Assembly: GCA_016169945.1 (NCBI GenBank) | Contig: JADLSH010000365.1 | Location: 310,001 to 374,000 of the forward strand | Direction of reading: 5' to 3' | DNA length: 64,000 nucleotides | DNA from: Trachythela sp. YZ-2020 | Taxonomy: Eukaryota; Cnidaria; Anthozoa; Malacalcyonacea; Clavulariidae | Shown here: in pieces, positions 1-12,700 of the stretch | How the letters are laid out: each line of letters starts with the position of its first letter | Position numbering within the stretch: position 1 is the stretch's first letter | Notes under the pieces: generated by a model | What the model saw: the letters and a program-made list of their open reading frames with translations, nothing else | Databases searched by the model: none | What the model was told of the DNA's origin: nothing | Translations under genes and position numbers: made by a program

Positions 1-1246
1 ATAAGACAAACTACATTTTTATTGCTATATCCCTTTAAACGCATACAAAGAAGAAACAGGAATAATTTGAATAAAATAGTTTAACGATGAAATCGCAACA
101 ATCTGTTTTTCCCCCGCAAAATTCGAGAAGTGGTTTTGACTGAGAATAGGCATTGATAAATGACATTGTTGAGCACTTTGTTGATGTTTACAATGGAGTA
201 ATGGACTAGTCCGTTATTGAGTGAGCACTCCTAGCTTGCATCGATCTTCTAGACTCATTTCATGATCTTCCAAGATTCCTAGCCTGCGTACAGTCCCGCG
301 TCGCGAGGTTATAATAGTTCCATATAAGTCCATTAGAGACTAAATCTGAAAATAGAAAAATAACATTGCCTGAATTCGACTGTTAGGGTTCAGGGTTATT
401 CCAGGACCAGGCCTCAGCCAATGTTATCAATTCCCTTTCATAGCATTCTGGAGCGAAAAACTTTTTTCGCTAACTAATCAAATTGCTGAAATTCGTTGTT
501 CGCTTCGCGCGAACAAATTCGTCTTATGGAAAACGGGCTTAAGGCGTGGCCTGGGACTGTGCACTAGCTAGTACAAAGAAGGCAAGAGAAACAGAACAAT
601 AGAACACCGTATGCAATCAGTACGTAAGTCACAGCATAGACTTAATTACAATACTATACCGGAGAGTCAAAAATGACCATTCGTAGACAATCGAAGATAA
701 AAAACAGACCTCCCACATATACGAAGTGTCCATGTCATCTATATGGTTGATATCAACTTGGACTCCTGTATACGGTCCAAAACGTGTGTTAACATCTATC
801 TTTACTTTTGTAAACACTCCACGTCCGGCCTTTTTGTTTTTATATAAGCTTTATTTAGATGTTTGCCCCAAAAGCCAAAGCTTAACAAGGGGGCTGACAT
901 TAATTAAAGTACAAGAATTAGAGAAAAAACAACAACAAAAGAAACAACAAAAAACAAACAACTAAAAACAAACAACTGCAGAACTAGAGACAAAGACATA
1001 CATATACACGGTGACAAAGCATTTGGCTAGCAGAAACGGTAAGTATCCAAAATAAATTGTTGAACCAAACCGAACAACAAACAATTTTCCTCATAACTTA
1101 ATTGTTTGGATCCTTTCAAAAATATATAATCCAGTTTCTCATTGTCGCCACTCGCTAGCCATGCTTGGCCACAAACTTGTGCCGCTTGTGGTAAGCAGTT
1201 TATTATGTTGAACAGCAAAATGAGGACATGTGAGAAGAAATATTAT
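1..1246. other. No gene recognised; AT-rich
   Basis: I see no convincing exon here. A low-complexity A/C-rich run (CAAAACAAC-like) lies at about 905-980. The short open frames have no recognisable motif. Confidence 0.5.
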
Positions 1247-1347
1247 AAAATAACATGTATATAACGCGTGCTCTGATTGGTCGAAACCCGTGTTTGGATC
1301 AGGCCATCCAAACACGGAAGACTATCGTGTTGTTGTTATTTTATAAA

Positions 1348-1534
1348 ACAATTACTTTATGGTTTCCGTGTTTGGATGGCCTGATCCAAACACTTGGGAA
1401 TGTTGCTCGAGTTAAGAAAAGCGTGCAAAATCACTCGCCTTCGGCTCGAGATTTCGCGCGCTTTTCTTAACTCTCGCAACATTCCCGCGTGTTTGGATCA
1501 GGCCATCCAAACACGGAAACCATAAAGTAATTGT
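1348..1534. repeat. Near-perfect foldback hairpin, arms about 85 bp
   Basis: The segment reads into its own reverse complement. The arms start with acaattactttatgg and carry the block gtttggatggcctgatcc, inverted on the other side. The apex is CG-rich (cgccttcggctcgag). A further partial copy of the gtttggatcaggcc block lies at 1290-1318, next to a GCTCTGATTGGTC motif at about 1268. Similar flank sequence (ataacgcgtgcnctgattgg) recurs at about 29,535, so this belongs to a dispersed family. Confidence 0.8.
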
Positions 1535-1859
1535 ATAATGCTTAACAGTTTCACGTTCCAGACCACACATACATAAAGGAAAAATACAACAATTAGTTCT
1601 ATACAAATAATCATTTAGTGCACAGAAACCTAATCTTAATCGTGTATGCACAATATAGAAGCATTCCTCGTAAAAGAGAAATTAAATCATTTATCATAGC
1701 ATAAAGGGATGATACAGCTTATTTATTTTCAATTTTTTGTAAGAGAAGTTGAATTCCTAATATCAATATCAAGAAAGTTCCATAAAGAAATCGTAGAAGG
1801 ATAAAAAGATTTATATTCACCGATATTCACCGAGTCTGAGGTGAATAATTGTTTTAGTA

Positions 1860-2018
1860 AAATAATATAGGTGATTATTTGGAAAAAATAAATAATGCAC
1901 ATTTGAATATTTACGATAAAAGCGGCTTAAAAACGCTTTAGGTGATTATCGCGTATTAATCCGAGGTAGCGCAACCAATCAGCGTTGAGAATTTTCCATA
2001 ATCACCTATGTAATTATA
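1860..2018. repeat. Degenerate foldback with CCAAT-like motif
   Basis: ataggtgattat near 1868 is inverted as ataatcacctat near 2000. CAACCAATCAGCG lies in the right half. The arms are imperfect. The rest of 1535-2500 shows nothing else that I can name. Confidence 0.4.
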
Positions 2019-2510
2019 CTAATGACTAATATTATTCCCAGTTTGTAAAGGAATATAAGATCTATCATTAACCAATTTAGGTAAAAGTTCAGTGGAAATC
2101 ATTACGGGCAAATAGAAGTTTCTTAGTTCTTGGTTGCCCGATCGGACAAGTTGCGTTCTCTTTCAGCTTTGCCAGAACAAGCTGGCCATCTTTAAGTTAT
2201 TATCCCCAAGTACAGTATTAAATGAGTAAAATATAGACCAGTTAACCGCTCATTCTGCTGGATAATTTGAAAAATAAAAATAAGATGAACATCAGCATAT
2301 CATGCTTACTGGAATCATTTGCTTCAAATATTGTTACTATGTGAAGCAAAGCTAGATCTAATGGCAAGTGATGGTCAAAAAAGTTAAGTTACACCACTGG
2401 GCTTTACCGAGATCGAAAGCTTTGCTTTGCCAATGTTACTACAAAAAAACAAAACAATTATGTTACCAAACTTCTACAGAAAGTACAGCCAAGTATAAAT
2501 GTACTTCAGA

Positions 2511-2740
2511 GTTAGGGACCGTTCATTAGTTTACGCCTTGGGTGTAATATTTTTATTTACCCGAACTCAAGAAGGCTGAAAATAGTTTTTACCCAACCGT
2601 GGAGTATTCATGAGGCAACCGTATACGGTATATCCAATACATATATGCAGGGCCGCAGTTCGATTCCTACCAGAGGACCTATAGTTGCATTTTTTGCAAC
2701 TTACTATATACATACAATATAAATGAATCTGCTTTCATTG
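2511..2740. repeat. Element fragments: Harbinger-like end and SINE-like tail
   Basis: TTAGGGACCGTTCATTAG at 2512 resembles the end of the 3-bp-duplication element at 48,193 (GGGACCGGTCATAAAG), but no opposite end is visible. At 2641-2715 a B-box-like string (GTTCGATTCC) followed by a short T-rich hairpin looks like a tRNA-derived SINE tail. Confidence 0.35.
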
Positions 2741-3014
2741 ATATTTAAATTTTCGAATGCCACGTTGGAATAGCTTGGAATCAGGCATTACACCCGCATT
2801 GTTTCCGGCTTACCAAGATTTAGAATTATTCTCAAGATATTTTAGTGATAGTTATTGTAAAATACAAAATTATAGTATGACGCTATAGCTAATGCAAGCG
2901 GGTTTGACACACGTGTACTCTCAGATCAGTGGTTTGACACACAGTTAAATTATGCTTTTTCAAACTTTCAAATTAGTCATTCACGGGATAGATTTCTGGC
3001 AAATGATAACCAAA

Positions 3015-3115
3015 ACTGATTTGAGCCCCCGGCGAATGAAACCCGGAATATTTAACCCCCGGGAAATAATACCTACGATATTTAAACCCTCATTAAGAGA
3101 TACCAGGAATATTTG
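3015..3115. repeat. Degenerate ~30-bp tandem repeat
   Basis: Three diverged units share a gaatatttaaccc-type core. The flanks (2741-3290) show no gene. Confidence 0.35.
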
Positions 3116-3297
3116 CCCTCTAGCTCTTGCGAAACACCCTTGATACAAGATACAACTGCAAGATTACCATGGCAAGGTCATATTTATCAACCGCTCAACT
3201 AGACGGATTTAAACGTTATAAGGTATGAATCTTTTTGAGTAAAATATCTAACAAAAATTTTGGGTGACTTACTTTTATTTTTGCATATAGTATTCGT

Positions 3298-3560
3298 CTA
3301 GGGATACGAGTCCCAGACTGGAAAGTTTGTACTGCGCGGCCTAGATCTAGGCCGCGCAATTTCGGACAAACAAATTTTGAAATTTTCCCTATCCGCCGCG
3401 CAATATCGTAATGCGCCGCGCCTGTAAAGATATTGCGCAATATTTCAAGCGCGAGCGCGCAGCAAAGCCTGAACGTGCGGTAAACGCGCGCGTGAGAAGG
3501 GCGCGCAGGAAAGCGCGCGCGACTCGAGAAACGTTTGCGAAACTGAGAATTGAAAGACAC
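3298..3560. repeat. GC-rich dispersed repeat (GCGCGG-rich), copy 1
   Basis: The left edge contains CCAGACTGGAAAGTTTG and GCGCGGCCTAGATC. The same strings occur inverted at about 6,674-6,708. The open frames on both strands here are a by-product of high GC content, not a gene. Confidence 0.55.
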
Positions 3561-3716
3561 GCGACACTAACCGCGAATTCACATGCGCTGGCAGCGCTGC
3601 AGACAACAATAACATTAGAGTTGCCGAAGGCGCCCCACGTGCCGCATTTAATGAAGTTTACTTCCGATTTGGTGGGCTTAGCAAATAGAAATTTGGCATT
3701 GAGAAATCTGATCTTC

Positions 3717-3882
3717 GCTGTTGGCAAATTATAAATTTTTCGCCGTACCGCGCTTTTTCGATTTGACTTTTCAAGGCGAACATCGATACTTCGAAGTGAC
3801 AAGCTGCTATTGAGTATTTTTACTGTGGAATTCTTTCGTGGAGACGTTCAAGAGACTTTAGGCGTTTAATTTTGCGAGGTGA
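3717..3882 (+). promoter_or_regulatory. Possible 5' untranslated exon with strong splice donor
   Basis: GCGAG|GTGAGTG at 3874-3885 is a consensus donor, downstream of a CpG-rich stretch. It could be the untranslated first exon of the phosphotransferase gene whose coding exons start near 6.7 kb. No coding sequence matches that family here, so the link is an inference from position. Confidence 0.25.
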
Positions 3883-4179
3883 GTGTATGTCGTGTTCGTA
3901 GTGATTGTATTTTTGTTTGCGTTTTATGGAAATGTATACAGCGTAATAGCGAATAATCATGTCTGAACTGTCTGAACACAGCAACACACTGTTATATATA
4001 TACTCAGACGCCCGCCTTGGCCCTTGGGCGATTCAGACATTTCGTTACAAATTTTTAGCTTTATAAAGTCTTTTTACCTTTTATAACTATGGAATACCAA
4101 GACGAAAAGACTGAACATGTAAACGCCGTAGAATGTGCCGAGGGGTGTATTCACTCCAAGAAATCTCGTACACCTCGAA

Positions 4180-4355
4180 ACAAAATCCTTAAAAATCTTT
4201 AATCTTAAAAATCCCTAAAAAAATCTCTGAAGTCCCAAAAAATCACTAAAAATCCTAGAAAATCTATGAAATCCCTACAAATCCCCAAAAAACTCGAAAA
4301 AATCCCCTCCCCTCCCCCACAAATCCCACAGGATTTTCAAAATCCCTAAAATCTC
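4180..4355. repeat. Degenerate 12-bp tandem repeat
   Basis: Successive units resemble aaatccctaaaa, with substitutions. No gene is apparent between 3883 and 4544. Confidence 0.5.
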
Positions 4356-4359
4356 GGGT

Positions 4360-4450
4360 TCTAGTCCATGTTACGCACACAATAGGGTTAGGTATTGGGT
4401 CGGGATTAGGGTCAAGATCAAAGAGAAATATTCGTGACTCGTAACATGGC
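4360..4450. repeat. Short hairpin element with TTAGGG-like core, copy 1
   Basis: A core resembling gggtcgggattagggtcaag is flanked by short inverted ends (catgttacgcac / cgtgactcgtaacatg). A second copy lies at about 50,098-50,190 with the same core and different ends. Confidence 0.5.
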
Positions 4451-4543
4451 GTTATAACCAAATCTCGTACGTAATTTCTTAATAATGACTTATGGCTATT
4501 GGTTGAGGACAGACTGGACAGTGACTGAGGATTATTGATATTT

Positions 4544-4852
4544 AACAATTAGACAACGAGGCCGAGTTGGCTATGAGCGAATAGTCAACGAGGCGAAGCC
4601 GAGTTGACTATTCGCTCATAGCCAACGAGGCCGAGTTGTCTAATTGTTTTAGTATAAACTATAGCATTTATTGAGAACTAGGGAACACAATACAAAAGTA
4701 AACAAAAGTATTAATATTAATTTTAAACGTGAATTTTCACGCCATTGTTTTGAATTTTGCTACTAGTAGACTATCACTAATAGTCTACGAGTAGCGTAGC
4801 CAATCAGAACGCAGGAAAAGTGATAGTCTATTACTAAGTTTATACTAAAACT
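4544..4852. repeat. Composite foldback pair, copy 1
   Basis: A 105-bp hairpin (4544-4648, apex ggcgaagccg) adjoins a second foldback bounded by gttttagtataaac and gtttatactaaaac (4645-4852). An almost identical 300-bp copy lies in reverse orientation at 49,102-49,405, so the two units moved or were copied together. An AGCCAATCAGAACG motif is present. Confidence 0.8.
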
Positions 4853-4972
4853 TAATAGACTGGATTTCTCTGGTACTTTACAATAGTGATATTACATCCA
4901 GATTTACAACAGATTAGCTGCACTTTACAATAATAAGCATAATTGCATAAATAGAATGATCATAATAGTGAT

Positions 4973-5246
4973 CAGGGGTGGCGCCAGAAATTCATCCTAG
5001 GGGTGTTCTGTGTTCAGAATCATACGCCCCTGAGAAAATATTAGAATTTCAAATCTCTGACACTATATTTCCTGTATCATTTTTATTGAGGGTACTTTGC
5101 GGTAACATAGAATTGTTACACTTGTTACAAGACATACCGTAGAGTCTTCCCAATGAAATACAATTTTTTTCCCGATAAGGGGCTAAATGGCTAATGGACT
5201 GGCAGGTGGTAGCCTCCGCCCCTCCAGCAGTCCAGTACTACCCTTG
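4973..5246. mobile_element. hAT-type MITE, 274 bp
   Basis: It starts CAGGGGTGG and ends in the imperfect complement ACTACCCTTG. It is flanked by exact 8-bp direct repeats ATAGTGAT (4965-4972 and 5247-5254). An 8-bp duplication with CAGGG-type ends is the hAT signature. It is non-coding. Confidence 0.65.
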
Positions 5247-5254
5247 ATAGTGAT

Positions 5255-5887
5255 AATTCATTTGCAAAATAAGCTTACTTAAATTGATATACATATTTGC
5301 TTTTTCTTATTGTAATATAAGAGTAGGTAATAGAACCTCCACTGGCGTTAAATAATTGGTATGCTATGTCATTTATGTAATTGTGTATCCATGTATGTAC
5401 GATATTATATAATTAATGGTATAAATGGCTTTTAAACAATCACGAGGGTCTGAAAACTAGACCATGGCAGGTGCTGTAGGAAGTCTAAAAGGCATGTGAA
5501 TAACCTGCGGCACTGTGTATCACACACATTTACTGAATATCAGGTCTTATAGATTGTGTATTGTTGGTAAATAGACTGTGTCGTGAAGTATAAGTAAAAT
5601 TTATAGTCTAGGCAGCGTAATAGTCGTTTTATGATCTATAATGTAAATTATTTATACATATGTATTAAAAACAGAAAACATATAGGCGTGAAATATGCGA
5701 TAACTGTTCGAAAAAAAATAATATGTATATATATAGAGAGAGAGAGAATGGAAGATGCTGTGATGGCATTAGAGCTATATCATACATCTCACAGAATCTT
5801 GGGTCGACCATGCTTGTGAAGTATGTTAGCTGATGGTTGGTGGATTAGATATATAGTTATGTGGTATTGTGTTTTAATGCTTAGTTT
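5255..5887. other. No gene recognised
   Basis: AT-rich sequence with a short AG microsatellite at about 5736-5748. The frame starting at the ATG at 5749 is short and has no family motif. Confidence 0.45.
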
Positions 5888-6452
5888 GAATATAGACATT
5901 TAATAACTGATATACCTTCCTAAACCACCACCTGGGTGCTGAATATAGCAGGGCCTTTTTAACGGAATGGCTGGGGCAAATGCCCCAGTCCCCATGTTGG
6001 CCCCCCCAGTAAGCTATTTTGGTCCCCCCTGTGAAGGACCCTTTTGTCCAAAATATAAACAAAAAGGGGGGAAAACTGAGTTTAGAAGAAAGTTATGGTA
6101 TTCTCACAACAAAACCTGGCTCCATTTAGATGGGATATATCAAAATTGTCTCTGAAAATGCAGGAAATCAAGCCACAGAGACTCAAGAATACAAAAATTT
6201 CTGGGGGAGGACCCCCAGACCCCCCTTCAGCTACCCACACCTGTAATACACTACCTACTTGTTACGTTCCCTTTCGATTATGGCACCCCCACTAACGATT
6301 TCTTAAAAATTGCCCTGGAATATAGACATTTAATAACTGATATACCTTCCTAAACCATCACCTGGTTGTTGAATATAGACATTTAATAACTGATATACCT
6401 TCCTTTAACCACCACCTGGTTGCTGAATATAGACATTTAATAACTTACACAC
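5888..6452. repeat. 53-54-bp tandem repeat, four units, interrupted by a MITE
   Basis: The unit starts gaatatagacatttaata and ends with a cacctggttgct-like block. One unit lies at 5888-5940. Three more follow from 6318, the last diverged. The array is split by the insertion at 5949-6317. Confidence 0.75.
5949..6317. mobile_element. hAT-type MITE, 369 bp, inside a satellite
   Basis: The ends are CAGGGCCTTTTTAA and its near-complement TTAAAAATTGCCCTG. The 8-bp duplication GAATATAG (5941-5948 and 6318-6325) is exact, and is the first 8 bases of the satellite unit. The interior has the C-rich block (ggacccccagacccccc) shared with other MITEs here. It is non-coding. Confidence 0.8.
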
Positions 6453-6479
6453 CTTCCTAAACAATTGCAAAGCAAAGTG

Positions 6480-6708
6480 GCAATGATGTAAGTCTGTAAG
6501 ATCTCCCTAATGGCATATCGCCGCTGTCGCCGCGCAAACGGGACATTTTGCACGCACACGCTCAATAAAAAGTCAACGCATTTGATATGAAGGAAAAAAT
6601 TGAACGCGCAAATTTTCGTACCGGACGCGCAAACTCGAAAGTTGGCCGCGCAAAATTTCGGAAAATTTTGATCTAGGCCGCGCAGTTTGCAAACTTTCCA
6701 GTCTGGTA
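6480..6708. repeat. GC-rich dispersed repeat, copy 2, abutting an exon
   Basis: It holds several GCGCAAA/GCCGCGCA blocks and ends with GATCTAGGCCGCGCAG and AACTTTCCAGTCTGG, the inverse of copy 1 near 3,305-3,345. The right edge overlaps the apparent splice acceptor of the first visible phosphotransferase exon. Confidence 0.55.
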
Positions 6709-6761
6709 CGAGTCCATTGGCCGTGTACGTCATGCATCCATTTTGGAATAATGCGGTGAAG
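6702..6761 (+). CDS. EPT1-like exon A, beginning at a repeat edge
   Basis: It reads S-G-T-S-P-L-A-V then YVMHPFWNNAVK, followed by the donor AAG|GTGGGT. Against the human protein the match is strong from T-S-P onward. The first two residues (S-G) come from sequence also found in the GC-rich repeat. The acceptor TTTCCAG is inside that repeat, so the true 5' limit is uncertain. Confidence 0.65.
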
Positions 6762-9700
6762 GTGGGTTCAGTTTGATAATATAAATATTGTATATATTTG
6801 TATACAATTATATGGAACTTTCTAAAAGCTATTAAAAGTTGAGTTTTACATCGTATGTAAGTGATAGTATTAATATGGCCTGATCTATGATCGTGTTAAT
6901 TATTAACGGGTTGTACGCTGGAACTTGATTATATATAAATACTGTTTGTATTTGTATACAATGTATAGTATATGGGGTTGTTTGTAGTGCAATCTGCCCT
7001 ACCTTGCATTGAATTACAAATATCTGAAATATGTATATCAATCTTGTATTTATATTCAATAAAATGTGTAGTATTTGCACTATATTGCATAAACAGCACA
7101 TGATATGGTATGATATTCAGCTGGTGGTTTATAATTAATATGATCAAAGATCAGGCCAGATTACTTACATGCATAGTTTGTAAAAAATGTCTACCAATAG
7201 TACCACAGACACTGAAGTTTCATAGCATAATCTTTTCTGTTGATCAATAGAGTTGTTTCATACAAACATGCGGTCACTTTGCGAGATATTGGGGTATGGA
7301 ATTTCGGTATAGCCAGCATGTTCCTGCCCTTTGTTGCTGTAAGTCTAAGTCATGAAAACATTTCATGCAAAAGCCAGGCAAGACTATGTCAGGCTGATTT
7401 CTGGGGGTTTTTATAGCCTAGAATGTTTAACCATCAAGCCAGAGCAAAATATGGTGCATTAGAGCCCACTGCAGTTTAAAGCCAGGGTAACTTATGAATT
7501 GTCATTTGACGACATTGTCAGATATTGCCAGTATGCCAAATATTTTTCAAATATCATCAATACAAATCTTAAATCTGCCCGATAAGTTGTAGCATTTAAA
7601 TGTACCTCTGTATAATGTTTGTTTCAAATGAAAACCTATCTTTATTTCTCTAGATATTTCCGATGTGGCTAGCTCCTAATGTTATGACCTTTGTAGGCTG
7701 GGTCCTAACAGTTGCCATATTTGTCATCTTATCTTATTATGACCCATACATTGTGGCCGCAGGGTCTCGTAACAACCTCCATAGACAGTATCACATACCA
7801 CAATGGATCTGGATCTTTATTGCTATCACACACTTCACTGCACACACCCTCGACGGCTGTGATGGAAAACAAGCACGAAGGACAAAAAGCAGGTGGCTAT
7901 ATATAAAACTACAGTATAAGCTTGAGTGTTAAGGCAAAGCCTCCATACCCCAACACTAAGCTTAATGGTTACTTATTGTTAGAGTTGTGCGATATATCAA
8001 TGCTATCGTGGTATATTCACTCATGATTATTGTATCGAAGGTAGATCGAAACTTGAGCCACGATATATTGTTATTATCATTACGGTCGATGGCTATCGTG
8101 ATTTTGCTTCACATTTGTATATAGCTTTCATAAAATGCAAAAACAGTTCTTTGAAAATATAGTTTTTAGAACAATTAAACTATTTTCTGAAAGCTTGGCG
8201 CTAATGGAGCCGAGGGCTACGAATTACGGTACAAAAGCTAGTATTTAACTATTTATGCAAATAATTCGCTGAGGTTTATGAAATGATGAAATGAAGCAAG
8301 GTTTCTATTTTAAGGTTAATTATTACTTCTTTTTCAAGTTGGATAACTAGTTACTTTAACCTGTTGTGTACAATAAGATAAATTATATTAATATGGTAAA
8401 TTGAAACTGTTTGGTCATTGTTTTCATTGGATTTATCACCGACAATATTATCGAATATCGTGATAATTTCGTAGACGATAATCATGACATGATTTTTTAA
8501 CTATCGCCCAACTCTACTTGCTGTATAATTATGTCTTTCTTTTCTTTTATATTTTCCAGTTCACCACTAGGGGAGCTCTTTGACCATGGTATAGACAGTA
8601 TGGCAATATGGTTAATAGGAGTGTCTGTATTCTCTGTATGTGGTCAAGGCCCGCTATCTTTTACCATCTGGGATTATCATTGGATAATTGTGGTTATATT
8701 GATAGGTTTCTATATGGCACACTGGGAGAAATATATAACTGGAGTGTTATTTCTGCCTTGGGCTTATGATTTTTGTCAACTGGTAAGTGGAATGAAGCAT
8801 TTTTACTGACTAACCAACTGACCGACTGACTGACTGACTGACTGACTTACCCAATTAATAACTGACTGGCTGGCTGATTGACTGGCCAACCGACCACCTG
8901 ACTGTCCGACTGACAGGCTGACTAACCGACTGATTGGGCTGATTGATTGGCCGACCGACTAACCAACCGGCTGACTGTCTGGCCATTTGACTAACCAACT
9001 GACTGGCTGATTGATTGGCCAACCGACCGACCGACTGATTGTCTGACTAACTGACAGGCTGACTGACCGGCTGATTGATTGGCCAACCCGACTGACTAAC
9101 AAAAAGGCTGACTAACCTACTGACTGGCTGATTGACTGGCCAACCGACCAACTGACTGGCAGACTAACTGAAAGGCTGACTAACCAACTGACTGGCTGAT
9201 TTACTGGCCAACCGACCAACTGACTGGCAGACTAACTGAAAGGCTGACTAACCGACTGACTGGCTGGTTGACTGGTCAACTGACTGACAATATATGAAAT
9301 AAAATTTCAGGTAAAAATTACTGGTCATATAAAATATAAATCTGTTTTGTTTTTCTAGTCACTGTTAGGTATTTACTTGTTTGCATATTTCTTTGGTATG
9401 GATTTTTGGAAGTTACCAATTTATAATGATATATATCTTACACATCTCTTTAAATGGATTACACATTGTAAGTTTGTAGTTCTTAGTATGTCATGGTATT
9501 TTAGCCCAGCCTCAAATCGTCCAGCGTTATATAGACAGAATAGGATCATCTCTAACTAGAAAAATTATTTTCATTGCAGCATCGTTCTTTGGCTGTTTTT
9601 TCCCGCTATCTTTATATAACATTTACAGGTAAGATATCATACTGTAGGTAAAAGTAAAGTAATTTATGAGTTACTGGTCATTCCTGTGCTGATTGCAGCT

Positions 9701-12700
9701 CAAAGGATTGCAGCTCAAAATTATGAAGGATTGCAGCTCAAAGGTGATGAGTCGAAGGATTTACTAGGGAATCTCTGGTTGCCACAGTGCGACTCATGTT
9801 TGATCACAGAGCACAGCTAAGGTGAAAGGGTCCTATATTAATCCATTAACGCCTAACACTTTCCCCTTGACTAGTAAAATCGTCTGGCATTAGACAGAGT
9901 AAAATGACAAAGTGAGCGCATTAACTAGAGGTGCATTGCGGCTTAATGGGTTAAGTAATAACAATCGACTTATTTCGTTACATAGATCTAAAGTCGAGAA
10001 TACAGATCGTGGACTGTCATTAGGAGAAGCTCTGAAACCTGGTATCCCTCTCTTTACATGTCTTTCATTGTTCACAATCTGGGCTTACTGTTCGCCAAGC
10101 AATATCCTCCAATCACACCCAAGATTGTTTTTCACGTCTTTAGGGATCGTCTTCTCAAATGCCACAGTATGTAATAGACGAATCAAATCTATTCTATTGA
10201 ACTGAGAAGCGTGTTTAAGCATATTATGATCTTTATATTTATTTGTGGGGCCTTGGTGGCACAATGGTTAGTTATGACTGGGGTCCGATGCCTGTAGTAA
10301 AACTGGACCAATAAGGAATGACTCTTATCTCTAGCAGGGTTTGCCAGCAGGTCCTTAAACTCCTTGAAAAGTGCTTAAATTGAAAATTCAATTTCAAGGG
10401 CACTTGAAAAGTGCTTGAAAATCACACATAATGTTAATTCAAAATAGAACATGATTATCTAATGAGGCCATTTTCATAATTTTATCTAGCAAATACTGTA
10501 AGAAAGTCGCTTGTCTTCCATTCTTTTACTATGGTTATCGTTCAGCCGCCATCATTTTATCAGAATCCACTATATTTTTTCTTATATTTGGATTGTGTTT
10601 TGTTTGCAAGATAATAAAAAGTCCTTGAAAAATTTCATTGTAGTGCTTTAATAAGTCCTTGAAAAGTCCTTAAATCTTCTTATTGGGAACTTGCACGAAC
10701 CCTGTCTAGCGACACCAGTTTGAACTGATCACTTAGTTTAGTTTAGGTTTTCTTCTGCAAGTAACACTGGACCATCAATTGTAGAATGAACGGTTTAGAA
10801 CTGATATAGCTATCTTAAGGTAATACTGTATATCACATGATAGACGTGCGTTATGGTAGATTGGACATTGCGCAACAAATTTTAGGTGTAAATTTTCTCG
10901 AAAAACTTCGATTTCGAAAACACTTCGTTTGATAGGTGTTCAGGTAAAACCTTTCTAGTTTTGTCTGACTGAATAAAAATATAGGTACTCCATAAAAACA
11001 AAAAAATAAGTGTACAGTTTACCCCAAATTTTGTCTAGATATCGCAATTTGAATCTTCATAAGTAAAGTAAAAAAAACGTGTGCGGAAACTTTCTCTTCT
11101 TTAATGGTTCATTTTTTATTGTGATCTTAATTGATCTTGTCATGATAGTTCACGAAGCCGTAGAACAACACGGCATATGAAAATAACCATTAAAGAAGAG
11201 AAAATTTCCGCACACTTTATTTTTACTTTACTAATGAAGATTCGAATTGCGATATCTAGACGAACTTTGGGGTAAACTGTACACTTATTTTTTGTTTTTA
11301 TGGAGTACCTATGCTTTTGTTTAGTCAGACAAAACTTGAAAGGTTTTACCTAAACACCCACCAAACGAGGTTTTTCGAAACGAGCATTTTCCTGGCTTTT
11401 TTCAGTGAAAATTTGGTGAAACTACACCAAGCCTTGATAAAATATTTTTGTTCCTGGCAGCAGGCATCCAGACCCAAAACATTTCCTGCCAAATTTCAAC
11501 TTCTAACAGTATGTGCTTTCAGCAAAACCAATGCAATTATGCATGGTCATGACCCAAGTCACCCAACCCCAGAAAATGTCAGGCGGCCAGACTATGCTGG
11601 CGCAAAAACTTTCAAAAACACTTGAAGTGTTCAATTGCAGCATTTTTTATTCTTATTTCTTATTGTATTTTACTATTTCAACATGCCTCTTGTATCACTT
11701 TGGCACTACGCCACATTGTTGAATGCTATAGTAACGTTAGAACTTATAAATTTGTTAAACTTCGTTCTTGATTTCTTGCTTTTCCTTAGAAATTTCCTGT
11801 AAGGTCAAAAAGATATCCTGGCAGCATGCTCAGTGGCGTAACTACTATGGGTTCGGACCGGGCGAACCCGGGGTCCCCAACCTCAATGGCCCAAAAGGGG
11901 GCCCCCAGGCTCAGACTGTAGAGCAAAAACAAATTGACATGCAGGGAGAACTCTGCGAAACAAAAAATGCATGAACGCAACAAAATAAACTCCATGCAAT
12001 TCATCTATATATAAATGTAAATTAAAGATTTATGGTACAACCTTACTAATTTGCAAACAAATTGTAAATTTTGATATGTTCAAATGTCGTTTTCTGACCT
12101 TCAGAATTCTGTAAAATCTTCCCCCAAAGTCCAGGAATGGCATTTCAGAGAGTCTAGATTTAAAAATTTTCTGGGGGGGGGGGAAATTGTGTCTTCGGCA
12201 CCCGTACTAGGGGGGCCTTCAAAAATTTTGAACCGGGGGGCCCCTGATATAACGTTACGCCACTGAGCATGCTGCCATGCTGGCGGACATTCTCAAGCCT
12301 TGAACTACACCTAAAATTCGTTGCGCAATGTCCAATCTACCATAACGCACGTATATATCATGTGATGTAACCTTAAGTTTAGTTTAGTTTCTCAATGTGG
12401 TAACACTGCATCAATATAAGAGATGGCCGTTACTGGACCTCTAGGGAGAAAGTATATAACTGATAGAGCTATCCTGTGTAAATAAAGTTCCTATATAGTT
12501 CAAATTTCCTCCTGTGGACCTTTAGAGCTGATGGTGCTATCCAGTATAAATAAAGTTAGATTAGTTTAGCTTTTACTTCTGCAGTGACACTAAATCAATA
12601 AGAGATGACTCACACTGGACCTCTAGAAAGAACAGTTTAGAACTTGATAGAGCTATCCACAGTATCCAGATAAATAAAGTTAGTTTCTGTTTTTCTTTTC

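Noticed and set aside
3216..3802. Overlapping open frames on both strands in the GC-rich block
   Set aside because: They overlap each other in several frames and follow a repeat also found at 6.5-6.7 kb. Composition explains them.
4090..4202. Short plus-strand frame starting MEYQDEKTEH as EPT1 exon 1
   Set aside because: It lacks the GFDKYK signature and ends in a stop. It does not match the family N-terminus.
8801..9290. CRISPR-like array
   Set aside because: Units are contiguous and degenerate with no unique spacers, and the context is eukaryotic.
10246..10310. tRNA-like string ggtggcacaatggtta
   Set aside because: It has an A-box-like sequence but no B box at the right distance; probably a SINE scrap.
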